In this document: piece by piece, positions 1-6,258 of the stretch
How positions within the stretch are numbered: the stretch's first letter is position 1
Layout: every line of letters begins with the position of its first letter
NCBI GenBank assembly: GCA_028706735.1
Contig: JAQTVS010000055.1
Span: forward strand, 1-12,009
Origin: Thiomonas sp.
Lineage (GTDB): Bacteria; Pseudomonadota; Gammaproteobacteria; Burkholderiales; Burkholderiaceae_C
Direction: 5' to 3'
Length of the DNA stretch: 12,009 nucleotides
Made by a program: the position numbers and the translations under genes
The notes under the pieces: generated by a model
Seen by the model: the letters and a program-made list of their open reading frames with translations, nothing else
The model's database searches: none
What the model was told of the DNA's origin: nothing

Positions 1-1164
1 GCGAAACAGCAAGTGTTCGAGAATCAGAATGATGGCCCAGGGCCCCAGCCAGTAGGCCACGATCAGCAGGAAGTTCTCCAGCGTGGCGTTGAAGTGCGCG
101 GCCGACGGAATGGCGATGAGCACATAAACCACGGCGCCGATCAGCGTCCACACCGCGCGGTTGATCTTCTGAAAGCCGCGGCCGAGCACCTGCACCGAAA
201 GGCCTGCGGAGTAGTCATTGGGAATGTTGTTGGCGATGACCGAAAGCGCCAGTAGAAACAGCAGCAGCTTGCCCGCACCGCCCAGCGGCTGCAGCGCGGC
301 GGACAGCAGCGCGCCGCCACCGCTCTGCGCGGCCTTGTCGAAAGCGGTCACCGTGGTCAGCGCCAGGCCGAGCGACTCCAGCAGGATGCAAGGAATGATC
401 ACGCCGAAGAAAGTCAGCCAGAACACCCGCGCCGCGGAGGTGTCTTCCGGCTGGTTGACGTTGTAGTCGGCCGCGTAGGAACTCCAGCCCGTGGCGAAGC
501 CGAAAATCGCCCCGCCAAACGACACCAGCGAGGCGACATGCGCCATGGTCCACACCGGGGTGGGCAAGGCCTGCATCTGCCCGCCGGCGGCAAACAGCAC
601 GATGAGAAAAATCGCCGCCATCGGCATCCAGGCAAAACGCTCGTAGCGGTGCACATAGCGATAGCCATAGAGGCTCACCGCCGTGGTCAGCACCGCAATC
701 AGCAGAATGCCGGCCCACACCGGCGCCACGCCCCCGCTGATCGCTGTGACGATCTGCGCGCCGACGATCACGTTCACCGCCGACCAGCCGATGCACGCGG
801 CCACATTGAACAGCGCCATGATCTTCGCGCCGTGCCAGCCGAAGGAATAGCGCGAAATGGTCATCTGCCGCAGACCGAGCCTGGGGCCGAGGGTGGAAAA
901 GAACGCCACCGGCAGCACGCCCAGCACATTGAAGAGCACGATCACGCCCAGGCTGTCCCAGAATCCGAGCCCGAACACCGGCACGGCCAGTGCGCCCAGC
1001 GCCACGGTGGAGATCACCAGATTGGCCGATAGCCACATGGTGAAGTTGTCGATGATGCGCACATGCGAGCGCTCGGCGGGCAGCACGCGCTCGATGCCGC
1101 GCTGTTCGATGCCGCCCTGCGCCGCAGCGGGGGGCAGAGTCAGGGTGTCAGCAGAAGTTTGCAT
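1..1164 (-). CDS. NCS1-family purine/cytosine-type permease (3' end outside window)
   Basis: Inner-membrane transporter of the nucleobase:cation symporter-1 family, expected to import a nucleobase or related compound with H+ or Na+. Reading from the ATG at 1164 gives 388 residues with no stop, so the C-terminus lies beyond the left edge; family members are about 440-500 residues. The first ~45 residues are hydrophilic (a GIERVLPAERSH stretch near 23-34), followed by about ten hydrophobic segments. Family-like motifs are GLRQMTISRYSFGW (97-110), DYNVNQPEDTSAARVFWL (233-250), ANNIPNDYS (311-319) and GPWAIILILEHLLFR (374-388). The last resembles the EHxLFR ending of the last helices of purine-cytosine permease proteins. 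No good Shine-Dalgarno precedes the ATG (a GGA six bases upstream at most), but the N-terminus matches the family, so the start is kept. It follows the oxygenase gene after 117 bases on the same strand and may share its transcript. Cytosine, uracil, a purine, allantoin or hydantoin are all possible substrates. Confidence 0.9.
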   Translation of the reverse strand, partial: MQTSADTLTLPPAAAQGGIEQRGIERVLPAERSHVRIIDNFTMWLSANLVISTVALGALAVPVFGLGFWDSLGVIVLFNVLGVLPVAFFSTLGPRLGLRQMTISRYSFGWHGAKIMALFNVAACIGWSAVNVIVGAQIVTAISGGVAPVWAGILLIAVLTTAVSLYGYRYVHRYERFAWMPMAAIFLIVLFAAGGQMQALPTPVWTMAHVASLVSFGGAIFGFATGWSSYAADYNVNQPEDTSAARVFWLTFFGVIIPCILLESLGLALTTVTAFDKAAQSGGGALLSAALQPLGGAGKLLLFLLALSVIANNIPNDYSAGLSVQVLGRGFQKINRAVWTLIGAVVYVLIAIPSAAHFNATLENFLLIVAYWLGPWAIILILEHLLFR

Positions 1165-1281
1165 GTGGATTCCAGAGTGTGAACAAGGGAGGATGCACGC
1201 TGTCAGTGCGCGCGCATTGCGTGCTGCGCGAGCATGCAAAAAACAGACCCGTGGCGCCCTCGCATCACCCGACCAGGCCGG
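1165..1281 (-). other. Intergenic leader of the permease gene, potentially structured
   Basis: The 117-base gap between the oxygenase stop and the permease start. On the minus strand it contains a T6 run (1235-1240 on the plus strand is A6), followed by GC-rich alternating sequence. TGCATGC just after the T run can pair with GCGTGCA about 30 bases later (one G-U pair), and GCGCA/TGCGC can pair inside. I recognise no known riboswitch class and no convincing stem directly ahead of the T run, so it is not called a terminator. It could hold a second promoter or a leader for the permease. Confidence 0.3.
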
Positions 1282-2253
1282 TCAATGCCCCTGCATGCCA
1301 CGCGGCGCGGGCTGCCGGTGCAAGAGCTTGCGCGACAGCAGAAGCGCCTGCGACAGCGGCTGCTTGAGTTGATCGACCAGCGCCGAGCGGCCCGGCGACT
1401 GCGGCGTGACGGAGACATGCGAGCGCAAGAACGCGTTGGCCAGATGAACGCGTGCGCGCCTTGTCGTCGCTGCGGTGAAATAGGTCATGGCCAAGCTCAC
1501 CGACACCCGGTTGCCGGGCTGTGCCCAGGCGCCTTCCTCCGTCGTCACATAGTGCGCGGCGGTGCTCGGGATGTAGACACCTTCACCCGGGCCGATGTCG
1601 AAATCCAGCGCCCGCGCATCCAGATCCTCCCGATAGTGCAGCGCAAGCAGTGTATCGTGAACGAAGTAGTCCTCGATCGCCACGTCGGGTACCGCCAGCC
1701 TGTCATCCGGCAGCCAGACGCGCAGATGCTTGCGCCCCATGACCTGCACGTTGAAATTGTTCTCACGGTCGATGTGAAACGGCGTGACCGTGGGCGGCGA
1801 TGCGATGAACATGAACAGGCTGTAGCCATACATGCCCGGATCACGCGGCTCGACCAGGGACTTCATGCCATCGAGCGTTTCGCGCAACAGCGCGCCATAC
1901 TTGGGATTGTCCTCAAGAAAGTAGAGCGCCACCCAGTTGCCCGACTGTTCGATGTGATCGAAAGTCGAGGCGACATCCTTCTTCGCGTCAGCCTCGGAAA
2001 AGGTGTGAGAGGTCGAGCCCGGCTTTCGGTTGGGCAAGGCATATTTCACCTTCGGCGTTCCAGCCAGCGACAAGGCCAGTTGGCGCAGGCGCGGCAGCTG
2101 CAGCAAGGGATGTGTGCTGAGCGCATGCTGCGTTTTCGCCACCTGAAGGGGATCGAAGGGCTGGCCATCGGCTCGCCAGATCGCCCCCTTGTGGATCGGG
2201 GACGTCTGCTCGCCCTTCTGCAGATTGGACAGGGGTTGTGCGGTCACACTCAT
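1282..2253 (-). CDS. Cupin_8/JmjC-type Fe(II)/2-oxoglutarate-dependent oxygenase, substrate unknown
   Basis: A 323-residue cytoplasmic protein with no signal peptide. The centre carries the double-stranded beta-helix metal motif: FHIDRENNF gives H160-x-D162, and PSTAAHYV gives the distal H234. This is the HxD...H facial triad of JmjC/cupin_8 oxygenases, which couple 2-oxoglutarate decarboxylation to hydroxylation of a protein or small molecule. K175 or R249 are candidate 2-oxoglutarate carboxylate contacts, by inference only. Residues 1-145 form an N-terminal region of unknown role, and the tail from about 265 is Arg/Leu-rich. The ATG at 2253 is preceded by a strong GAGGAG Shine-Dalgarno about seven bases upstream. 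The gene lies 214 bases downstream of upp and 117 bases upstream of a nucleobase-type permease, all minus strand. That hints at a role connected to nucleobases, but ribosomal-protein or amino-acid hydroxylation is equally possible. The fold call is firm and the function is not known. Confidence 0.82.
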   Translation of the reverse strand: MSVTAQPLSNLQKGEQTSPIHKGAIWRADGQPFDPLQVAKTQHALSTHPLLQLPRLRQLALSLAGTPKVKYALPNRKPGSTSHTFSEADAKKDVASTFDHIEQSGNWVALYFLEDNPKYGALLRETLDGMKSLVEPRDPGMYGYSLFMFIASPPTVTPFHIDRENNFNVQVMGRKHLRVWLPDDRLAVPDVAIEDYFVHDTLLALHYREDLDARALDFDIGPGEGVYIPSTAAHYVTTEEGAWAQPGNRVSVSLAMTYFTAATTRRARVHLANAFLRSHVSVTPQSPGRSALVDQLKQPLSQALLLSRKLLHRQPAPRGMQGH

Positions 2254-2396
2254 GCGCGTCTCCTCGCCCTGAACCCAAAGCGCGTGTTGCCGCTACGCGT
2301 CGAGTGATGGGGGATGTCTTGCGCGCAGTGTGCGACCGATGCCCGCGCACATCTGCAAGTGCCTGAAATGTTGGTAACAAAAGGTTTCAGCCGCCC

Positions 2397-2412
2397 CCAC
2401 CCGAATGGGTGG
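2397..2412 (-). terminator. Short hairpin downstream of upp, weak terminator candidate
   Basis: A 6-base-pair perfect stem (CCACCC/GGGTGG) with a 4-base loop lies 56 bases past the upp stop. On the minus strand a TTTT run follows only after a further GC-rich stretch of about 14 bases, so it is not a classical intrinsic terminator. It may cause partial termination between upp and the oxygenase gene. The rest of the 2254-2467 gap shows no clear promoter. Confidence 0.3.
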
Positions 2413-2453
2413 TCGGTCTGCTGTGGCGGCGGTGAACTCAGGCAAGCAGAGGA

Positions 2454-2480
2454 TTACTTGGTGCCGCTTACTTGGTGCCG
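2454..2480. repeat. Tandem microduplication of the last bases of upp
   Basis: TTACTTGGTGCCG occurs at 2454-2466 and again at 2468-2480, separated by one C, giving a 14-base period. The right copy is the real end of upp (it encodes GTK-stop). The left copy lies just downstream of the stop and repeats the same GTK-stop in a different frame, because 14 is not a multiple of three. It looks like a slippage duplication of the gene end. Confidence 0.85.
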
Positions 2481-3103
2481 AATATGCGGTCGCCGGCGTC
2501 GCCCAGGCCCGGCACGATGTAGCCGTGGTCGTTGAGCCGCTCGTCGATGGCGGCCAGGGTGATGGGCACGTCCGGATGGGCGGCGCGCACGGTGCGCACG
2601 CCCTCGGGCGCGGCCAGCAGGTTCACCAGCTTGAGCGAGGTGGCGCCCGCGCGCTTGAGATGGGTGAGCGCCGCGGCGGCCGAGTTGCCGGTGGCGAGCA
2701 TGGGATCGACCACGATCACCAAGCGATCGGCGATGTCTTCGGGCACCTTGAAGTAATACTCCACCGGCTCCAGCGTGGCCGGGTCGCGGTACAGGCCGAT
2801 GTGGCCGACGCGGGCGTTGGGCAGCAGGTCGATCATGCCGTCGAGCATGCCGTTGCCCGCCCGCAGAATGGACACCAGGCACAGCTTCTTGCCCGCGAGG
2901 ATGGGCATGCGGCATTGCGCCACCGGCGTGGTCACCTCGACCAGTTCCGTGGGCAGATCGCGGGTTGCTTCGTACGCCAGCATGGCGGCAATCTCGCGCA
3001 CCAGGCGGCGAAAGTTGTCGGTGGTGGTGTCCTGGCTGCGGGCCAGTGTGAGTTTGTGCTGCACCAGCGGGTGCAGGACGACGTGGACCTGGGAATCGTT
3101 CAT
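2468..3103 (-). CDS. upp: Uracil phosphoribosyltransferase
   Basis: Cytoplasmic pyrimidine-salvage enzyme making UMP and pyrophosphate from uracil and PRPP. The 211 residues match the family length (about 208). The PRPP-binding loop is [12 protein letters not shown] (131-142), the uracil-binding C-terminal segment is [13 protein letters not shown] (195-207), and SILRAGNGM (78-86) is the conserved flexible region. The N-terminus, with [12 protein letters not shown] (11-22) and a TTxxFR segment, is typical. Only a weak AAAGAG lies ahead of the ATG. The gene is divergent from the cytochrome c gene and is first of three minus-strand genes that include a nucleobase-type permease, consistent with uptake followed by salvage. 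Its final 14 bases are duplicated just after the stop. Confidence 0.97.
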   Translation of the reverse strand: MNDSQVHVVLHPLVQHKLTLARSQDTTTDNFRRLVREIAAMLAYEATRDLPTELVEVTTPVAQCRMPILAGKKLCLVSILRAGNGMLDGMIDLLPNARVGHIGLYRDPATLEPVEYYFKVPEDIADRLVIVVDPMLATGNSAAAALTHLKRAGATSLKLVNLLAAPEGVRTVRAAHPDVPITLAAIDERLNDHGYIVPGLGDAGDRIFGTK

Positions 3104-3161
3104 GGCGGGCTCTTTTTGGAATTGTGACGTTGAAGTAAGAACGGCAATTTTGCGTCATCCC

Positions 3162-3182
3162 GCTGTACCGATCTGCTACAGC
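3162..3182. promoter_or_regulatory. Inverted repeat in the upp/cytochrome c divergent spacer
   Basis: GCTGTA at 3162-3167 and TACAGC at 3177-3182 form perfect 6-base arms around a 9-base spacer, 59 bases upstream of the upp start. A 21-base dyad in a divergent intergenic region is the usual form of a dimeric repressor or activator site. No regulator gene is adjacent and I recognise no consensus, so the assignment is inference from position and symmetry. Confidence 0.4.
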
Positions 3183-3227
3183 CGCAACCATTGGTATGCA
3201 AACGGCTGGGAATGGGGCGCTACGGGT

Positions 3228-3265
3228 TTGCACTGAGGGGATTGTTGAACCATACTGCAATGCAG
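3228..3265 (+). promoter_or_regulatory. Candidate sigma70 promoter with overlapping palindrome, upstream of cytochrome c
   Basis: TTGCAC (3228-3233) and CATACT (3251-3256) are separated by exactly 17 bases and resemble -35 and -10 boxes (3/6 and 4/6 matches). They lie about 62 bases ahead of the cytochrome c start. The 11-base palindrome CTGCAATGCAG (3255-3265) overlaps the end of the -10 box and could be an operator. The box matches are modest, so this is a plausible rather than firm promoter. Confidence 0.4.
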
Positions 3266-3317
3266 CAGAAAACAGATAGGCGGATTGCACCGCCTCCCTT
3301 CCAACCCGGAGACCCCG

Positions 3318-4595
3318 ATGCGTTTACCCCTTTTGACCCTGCTTGCTGGCTGCATGCTCGGCCTGCAGGCCCAGGCCGCCTTCGCCGCCCAGCCCACCCC
3401 GAACGACCCTGAAGTGCTGCGCGGCGCCTATCTGGCCAGCGCGGGCGACTGCATCGCCTGCCACACCGCGCCGACAGGCAAGCCTTTTGCCGGCGGCCTG
3501 CCGATGAATCTGCCCATGGGCATCGGCAAGGTGTACTCGCCCAATATCACGCCGGATAAAACGCACGGCATCGGCAACTGGACTTTCGCGCAGTTCGACG
3601 AAGCCGTGCGCCACGGCAAGTCGCCGCGCCTGGGCTATCTCTACCCGGCCATGCCCTACCCCTCGTATGCCCGCATCGATCCGCAGGACATGCACGCGCT
3701 CTACGCCTATTTCATGCACGGCGTGCAGCCAGTGGCGCAAACCAACAAGCCGGAAGACATTCCCTGGCCGCTGAACATGCGCTGGCCGCTGGCGGTGTGG
3801 GACTGGATGTTCGCCAGCGACGGTGTTTACAAGCCCAACCCCAAGCAGACGGCGCAGTGGAACCGCGGCGCTTATCTCGTTGAAGGGCTGGGGCACTGTG
3901 GCGCGTGCCATACCCCGCGCGGCCCCTTCCTGCAGGAAAAGGCTCTGGCGCCTGGCGGGGCGGACGGCAGCCTCTATCTCTCAGGCGCGCGCATCGACAA
4001 CTGGTATGCAGCCAATCTGCGCAACGATCTCTCTGACGGAGTGGGCCGCTGGACGCCTGCGGAATTGGTGCAATTGCTCAAGACCGGACGAACCGCCAAC
4101 TTCACGATCGTCGGCAGCATGACCGATGTGGTTCACGACAGCACCCAGCACATGAATGGCGGCGATCTGGGGGCGATTGCCGTGTTCCTCAAGACGTTGT
4201 CGCCCATCCACCCGAATGCCACGATCAATAAACCGCAGACCCCGGTGATGACCGCAAGCGCCAAGGCCGGCGACCCGCTGTATGCAGCGCATTGCGCCAT
4301 GTGCCATCAGATGCAGGGCCAAGGCATTCCCAACGTGTTCCCCGCCCTGACGCTCAACCCCACGGTCAACACGCCCGACCCGATCAACACCATTCGCATG
4401 ATGCTGCACGGCGGACATACGGTGGAAACCAAGGGCAACCCCACACCCATGGCCATGCCCAATCTGGGCACCACGCTCAACGATACGCAAGTGGCCGAAA
4501 TCGCCAGCTATGTGCGCAGCAGTTGGGGCAACGACGCGCCGAACGTCAGTGCGGACGAGGTGGCGAAGATCCGCAAAGTCGTCACGGCGAAATAG
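3318..4595 (+). CDS. Periplasmic tri-heme cytochrome c (dehydrogenase cytochrome subunit type)
   Basis: A 425-residue exported electron carrier with three covalent heme sites: CIACH (45-49), CGACH (194-198) and CAMCH (326-330). Likely distal Met ligands are M112 (YPAMPYPSY), M268 (GSMTDVVH) and M380 (PMAMPNLG). The three-domain layout, spacing and length match the cytochrome c subunits of membrane-bound alcohol, gluconate and related dehydrogenases, which pass electrons to quinone or a terminal oxidase. The ATG at 3318 has GGAGA five bases upstream; an in-frame TTG at 3285 lacks such a site. The N-terminus is a signal peptide that could be cut after residue 23 (AFA), but LAGC at 9-12 is also a perfect lipobox. 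No C-terminal membrane helix is visible. It appears monocistronic, with its own promoter candidate and terminator. No dehydrogenase partner gene lies in the window, so the electron donor is unknown. Confidence 0.92.
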   Translation: MRLPLLTLLAGCMLGLQAQAAFAAQPTPNDPEVLRGAYLASAGDCIACHTAPTGKPFAGGLPMNLPMGIGKVYSPNITPDKTHGIGNWTFAQFDEAVRHGKSPRLGYLYPAMPYPSYARIDPQDMHALYAYFMHGVQPVAQTNKPEDIPWPLNMRWPLAVWDWMFASDGVYKPNPKQTAQWNRGAYLVEGLGHCGACHTPRGPFLQEKALAPGGADGSLYLSGARIDNWYAANLRNDLSDGVGRWTPAELVQLLKTGRTANFTIVGSMTDVVHDSTQHMNGGDLGAIAVFLKTLSPIHPNATINKPQTPVMTASAKAGDPLYAAHCAMCHQMQGQGIPNVFPALTLNPTVNTPDPINTIRMMLHGGHTVETKGNPTPMAMPNLGTTLNDTQVAEIASYVRSSWGNDAPNVSADEVAKIRKVVTAK

Positions 4596-4613
4596 CCCAA
4601 TCTACCTGTCCAG

Positions 4614-4636
4614 GCCCGGCTCAGCCGGGCTTTTTT
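4614..4636 (+). terminator. Rho-independent terminator of the cytochrome c gene
   Basis: A perfect 7-base-pair stem (GCCCGGC/GCCGGGC) with a 3-base TCA loop is followed immediately by six T residues, 18 bases past the cytochrome c stop. This is a textbook intrinsic terminator and makes the cytochrome gene a separate transcription unit from the ABC operon. Confidence 0.93.
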
Positions 4637-4643
4637 GCGCTCT

Positions 4644-4798
4644 CAAGAAAACGCCGGGCCGCCCCAAGTTTTCTTGGCCCCCACGGAAGGCGGGTTCGGC
4701 CATCCCCCTCCCGACCTCCCCCACGCCGTGGGGGAGGTGAGATCACTTCCTCCCCGCTCGTGGGGAGGGATGGGGTGGGCAGTGCCCCGACCAGGGGC
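4644..4798. repeat. Cluster of GC-rich hairpins, REP/MITE-like intergenic element
   Basis: Four inverted repeats lie in about 155 bases. CAAGAAAAC (4644-4652) pairs with GTTTTCTTG (4668-4676). A perfect 25-base palindrome with 12-base arms and one central C spans 4714-4738 (arms begin ACCTCCCCCACG). CCTCCCC (4749-4755) pairs with GGGGAGG (4762-4768). GCCCC (4784-4788) pairs with GGGGC (4794-4798). The C-rich/G-rich palindromes resemble dispersed intergenic repeats common in proteobacterial genomes, which often yield spurious short Pro/Arg/Gly-rich ORFs. No transposase or coding sequence is present. Function could be mRNA 3'-end stabilisation or a passive mobile repeat. Copy number in the genome cannot be judged from one window. 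Confidence 0.6.
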
Positions 4799-4840
4799 GC
4801 CAAAGACACGTTCCGTTTCAAATCAACGCACTTGCTCACC

Positions 4841-4854
4841 GCTTTGCGCAAAGC
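4841..4854. promoter_or_regulatory. Perfect 14-base palindrome upstream of the ABC operon
   Basis: GCTTTGCGCAAAGC is its own reverse complement and lies 78 bases before the binding-protein start, in the region 4801-4932 that must hold the operon promoter. Symmetry and position suggest a regulator-binding site. I found no convincing -35/-10 pair nearby and no adjacent regulator gene. Confidence 0.4.
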
Positions 4855-4932
4855 CCAGACCGAGAATGAATCATGACATTTTGAAGACGTGCCAAGTACG
4901 CGTCGGTTCAGTTTCATCCTCCGGAGACTCTC

Positions 4933-6180
4933 ATGTCCATACGCGCATCCAAAAAAATTCTGCGTCACCTCGCAGCCGGTCTGGCTTTGAGCGCCACGGC
5001 CGTTGCCGCCCACGCCGCGGCGGCGCCGTCGCAGATCAAGATCGGCACGCTCTACGCCAGCAGCGGCCCCTTCGCCGTCGCCTCGCAAGGCCAGTATGAA
5101 GGCCTGAAGTACTGGGCCGACGCCATCAACAAAGAGGGCGGCGTGTTCGTCAAGGCGTTCAACAAAAAGATTCCAGTCAAGCTCGTCGCCTACGACGACC
5201 AAAGCTCCACCTCCACCGCGACCACGCTCTACAACCAACTCATCACGCAAGACAAGGTGGACGTGCTCGTGGCCGATTTCGGCTCGGTGCTCACCTCGGT
5301 GGCCGTGCCGCTGGCCGCAGAGCACCACATGCTGCTGATCGACCCGACCGGCTCGGGCGCCAACTTCTTCACCAAGCCCACCAATTACCTCGCCGACGTG
5401 AGCATTCCATCGAGCACGGTGTGGCCGGTGCCGCTGGCCAATTATCTGGTGCAGCAGAAGATCAAGCGGGTGGCCATCGTCTACAGTGCCAACGACTTCG
5501 ACGCCTCGCAGGCCGCCACCCTCAAGGACGTGCTGGCCAAGGCCGGCATCAAGCCGGTGTACGACCACGGCGTGCCCACCAGCGAATCGAACTACACCAT
5601 CCTGCTGCACACCATCGCCGCCACCCAGCCCGACGCGGTGCTGGAGTTCGGCTATGCGCCCAACGACATCGCTTTCCTCAAGGCGCTGCACCAGAGCGGG
5701 CTGCATTTCCCCATGACCTTCACCATCTTTCCGGGCCAGCTGCTTTCGCTGCTGACCAAGAACGTGGGCGAAAAGGCGCTGGCCTACACCTACACCTACC
5801 CGACTCCGCCGCTGGTGAAGTATGACAAGGTGAGCTACGGCATGAACACCCAGCAGTTCGTCGATGCCTTCAAGGCCGCCGAGAAAAAAGAGCCCAACTT
5901 CCTCGACTGCTCGGGCTACAACACCGGGCTGATCGTGCAGCACATGCTCGACACCGCGCCCAAGTTCGACCAACTCGCCTTCCATCAGGCCGTCATGGAC
6001 ATGTCGGGCAAGACCACCACTCTGCTCGGGCCCTTCGACGTCAACGCCAACGGCGCCCAGCTCGGCCAGCCCTTCCCGGTGGCGCAACTGCAGCCCAAGG
6101 ACGGCAAGCTCGACGTGGTTGTGGTCTATCCGCAGGACAAGGCCACTGGCAAAGCGGTGTATCCCGCGCCCAAGCAATAA
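4933..6180 (+). CDS. Periplasmic substrate-binding protein of a LIV-type (HAAT) ABC importer
   Basis: A 415-residue exported receptor that delivers ligand to the LivHMGF complex encoded downstream. The basic N-terminus (MSIRASKKILRH), a hydrophobic stretch and AHA at 26-28 make a Sec signal peptide cleaved near residue 28. The mature part begins with IKIGTLYASSGPFAVASQGQ, followed by a GLKYWADAINKEGG helix, the type-1 periplasmic-binding-protein (Peripla_BP_6) fold opening. The segment DFGSVLTSVAVPLAAE and the second-lobe start KRVAIVYSANDFDA also fit. It is longer than E. coli LivJ/LivK (about 345 mature residues). Upstream GGAGA sits about six bases from the ATG. It is first in the operon and is separated from livH by 78 bases holding a hairpin. 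The ligand could be branched-chain amino acids, but this family also binds amides, urea, aromatic acids and other compounds, so the specificity is open. Confidence 0.9.
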   Translation: MSIRASKKILRHLAAGLALSATAVAAHAAAAPSQIKIGTLYASSGPFAVASQGQYEGLKYWADAINKEGGVFVKAFNKKIPVKLVAYDDQSSTSTATTLYNQLITQDKVDVLVADFGSVLTSVAVPLAAEHHMLLIDPTGSGANFFTKPTNYLADVSIPSSTVWPVPLANYLVQQKIKRVAIVYSANDFDASQAATLKDVLAKAGIKPVYDHGVPTSESNYTILLHTIAATQPDAVLEFGYAPNDIAFLKALHQSGLHFPMTFTIFPGQLLSLLTKNVGEKALAYTYTYPTPPLVKYDKVSYGMNTQQFVDAFKAAEKKEPNFLDCSGYNTGLIVQHMLDTAPKFDQLAFHQAVMDMSGKTTTLLGPFDVNANGAQLGQPFPVAQLQPKDGKLDVVVVYPQDKATGKAVYPAPKQ

Positions 6181-6194
6181 GACACGCCAAGGCG

Positions 6195-6214
6195 GCGCGG
6201 CGCATGCGCTGCGC
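6195..6214 (+). promoter_or_regulatory. Stem-loop between the binding-protein gene and livH
   Basis: In the 78-base spacer, GCGCGGCG pairs with TGCGC-type sequence to give an 8-base-pair GC-rich stem (one G-U) around a 4-base loop; the core GCGCATGCGC is a perfect palindrome (6200-6209). It begins 15 bases after the stop and has no T run. Such structures behind binding-protein genes commonly protect the upstream mRNA from 3' decay or cause partial termination, giving more receptor than permease. That role is inferred here. Confidence 0.5.
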
Positions 6215-6258
6215 TGCGTTCTCCTGCCGACGAACACAACACAGCTCAGGGAGGGCGT

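Noticed and set aside
215..1036. A 273-codon minus-strand open frame inside the permease region
   Set aside because: It is out of frame with the NCS1 permease, which reads unbroken from 1164 to the window edge with family motifs and membrane helices.
1165..1281. Purine or other nucleobase riboswitch ahead of the permease
   Set aside because: No conserved purine-riboswitch core or other known aptamer pattern could be recognised; only generic GC-rich pairing.
3285..3317. TTG start giving an 11-residue longer cytochrome c
   Set aside because: No Shine-Dalgarno upstream, while the ATG at 3318 has GGAGA at good spacing and begins a signal peptide. It is kept only as an alternative in the lipobox question.
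4635..4876. Short Pro/Arg-rich open frames across the hairpin cluster
   Set aside because: They are translations of palindromic repeats with no start signals, a common source of false genes.
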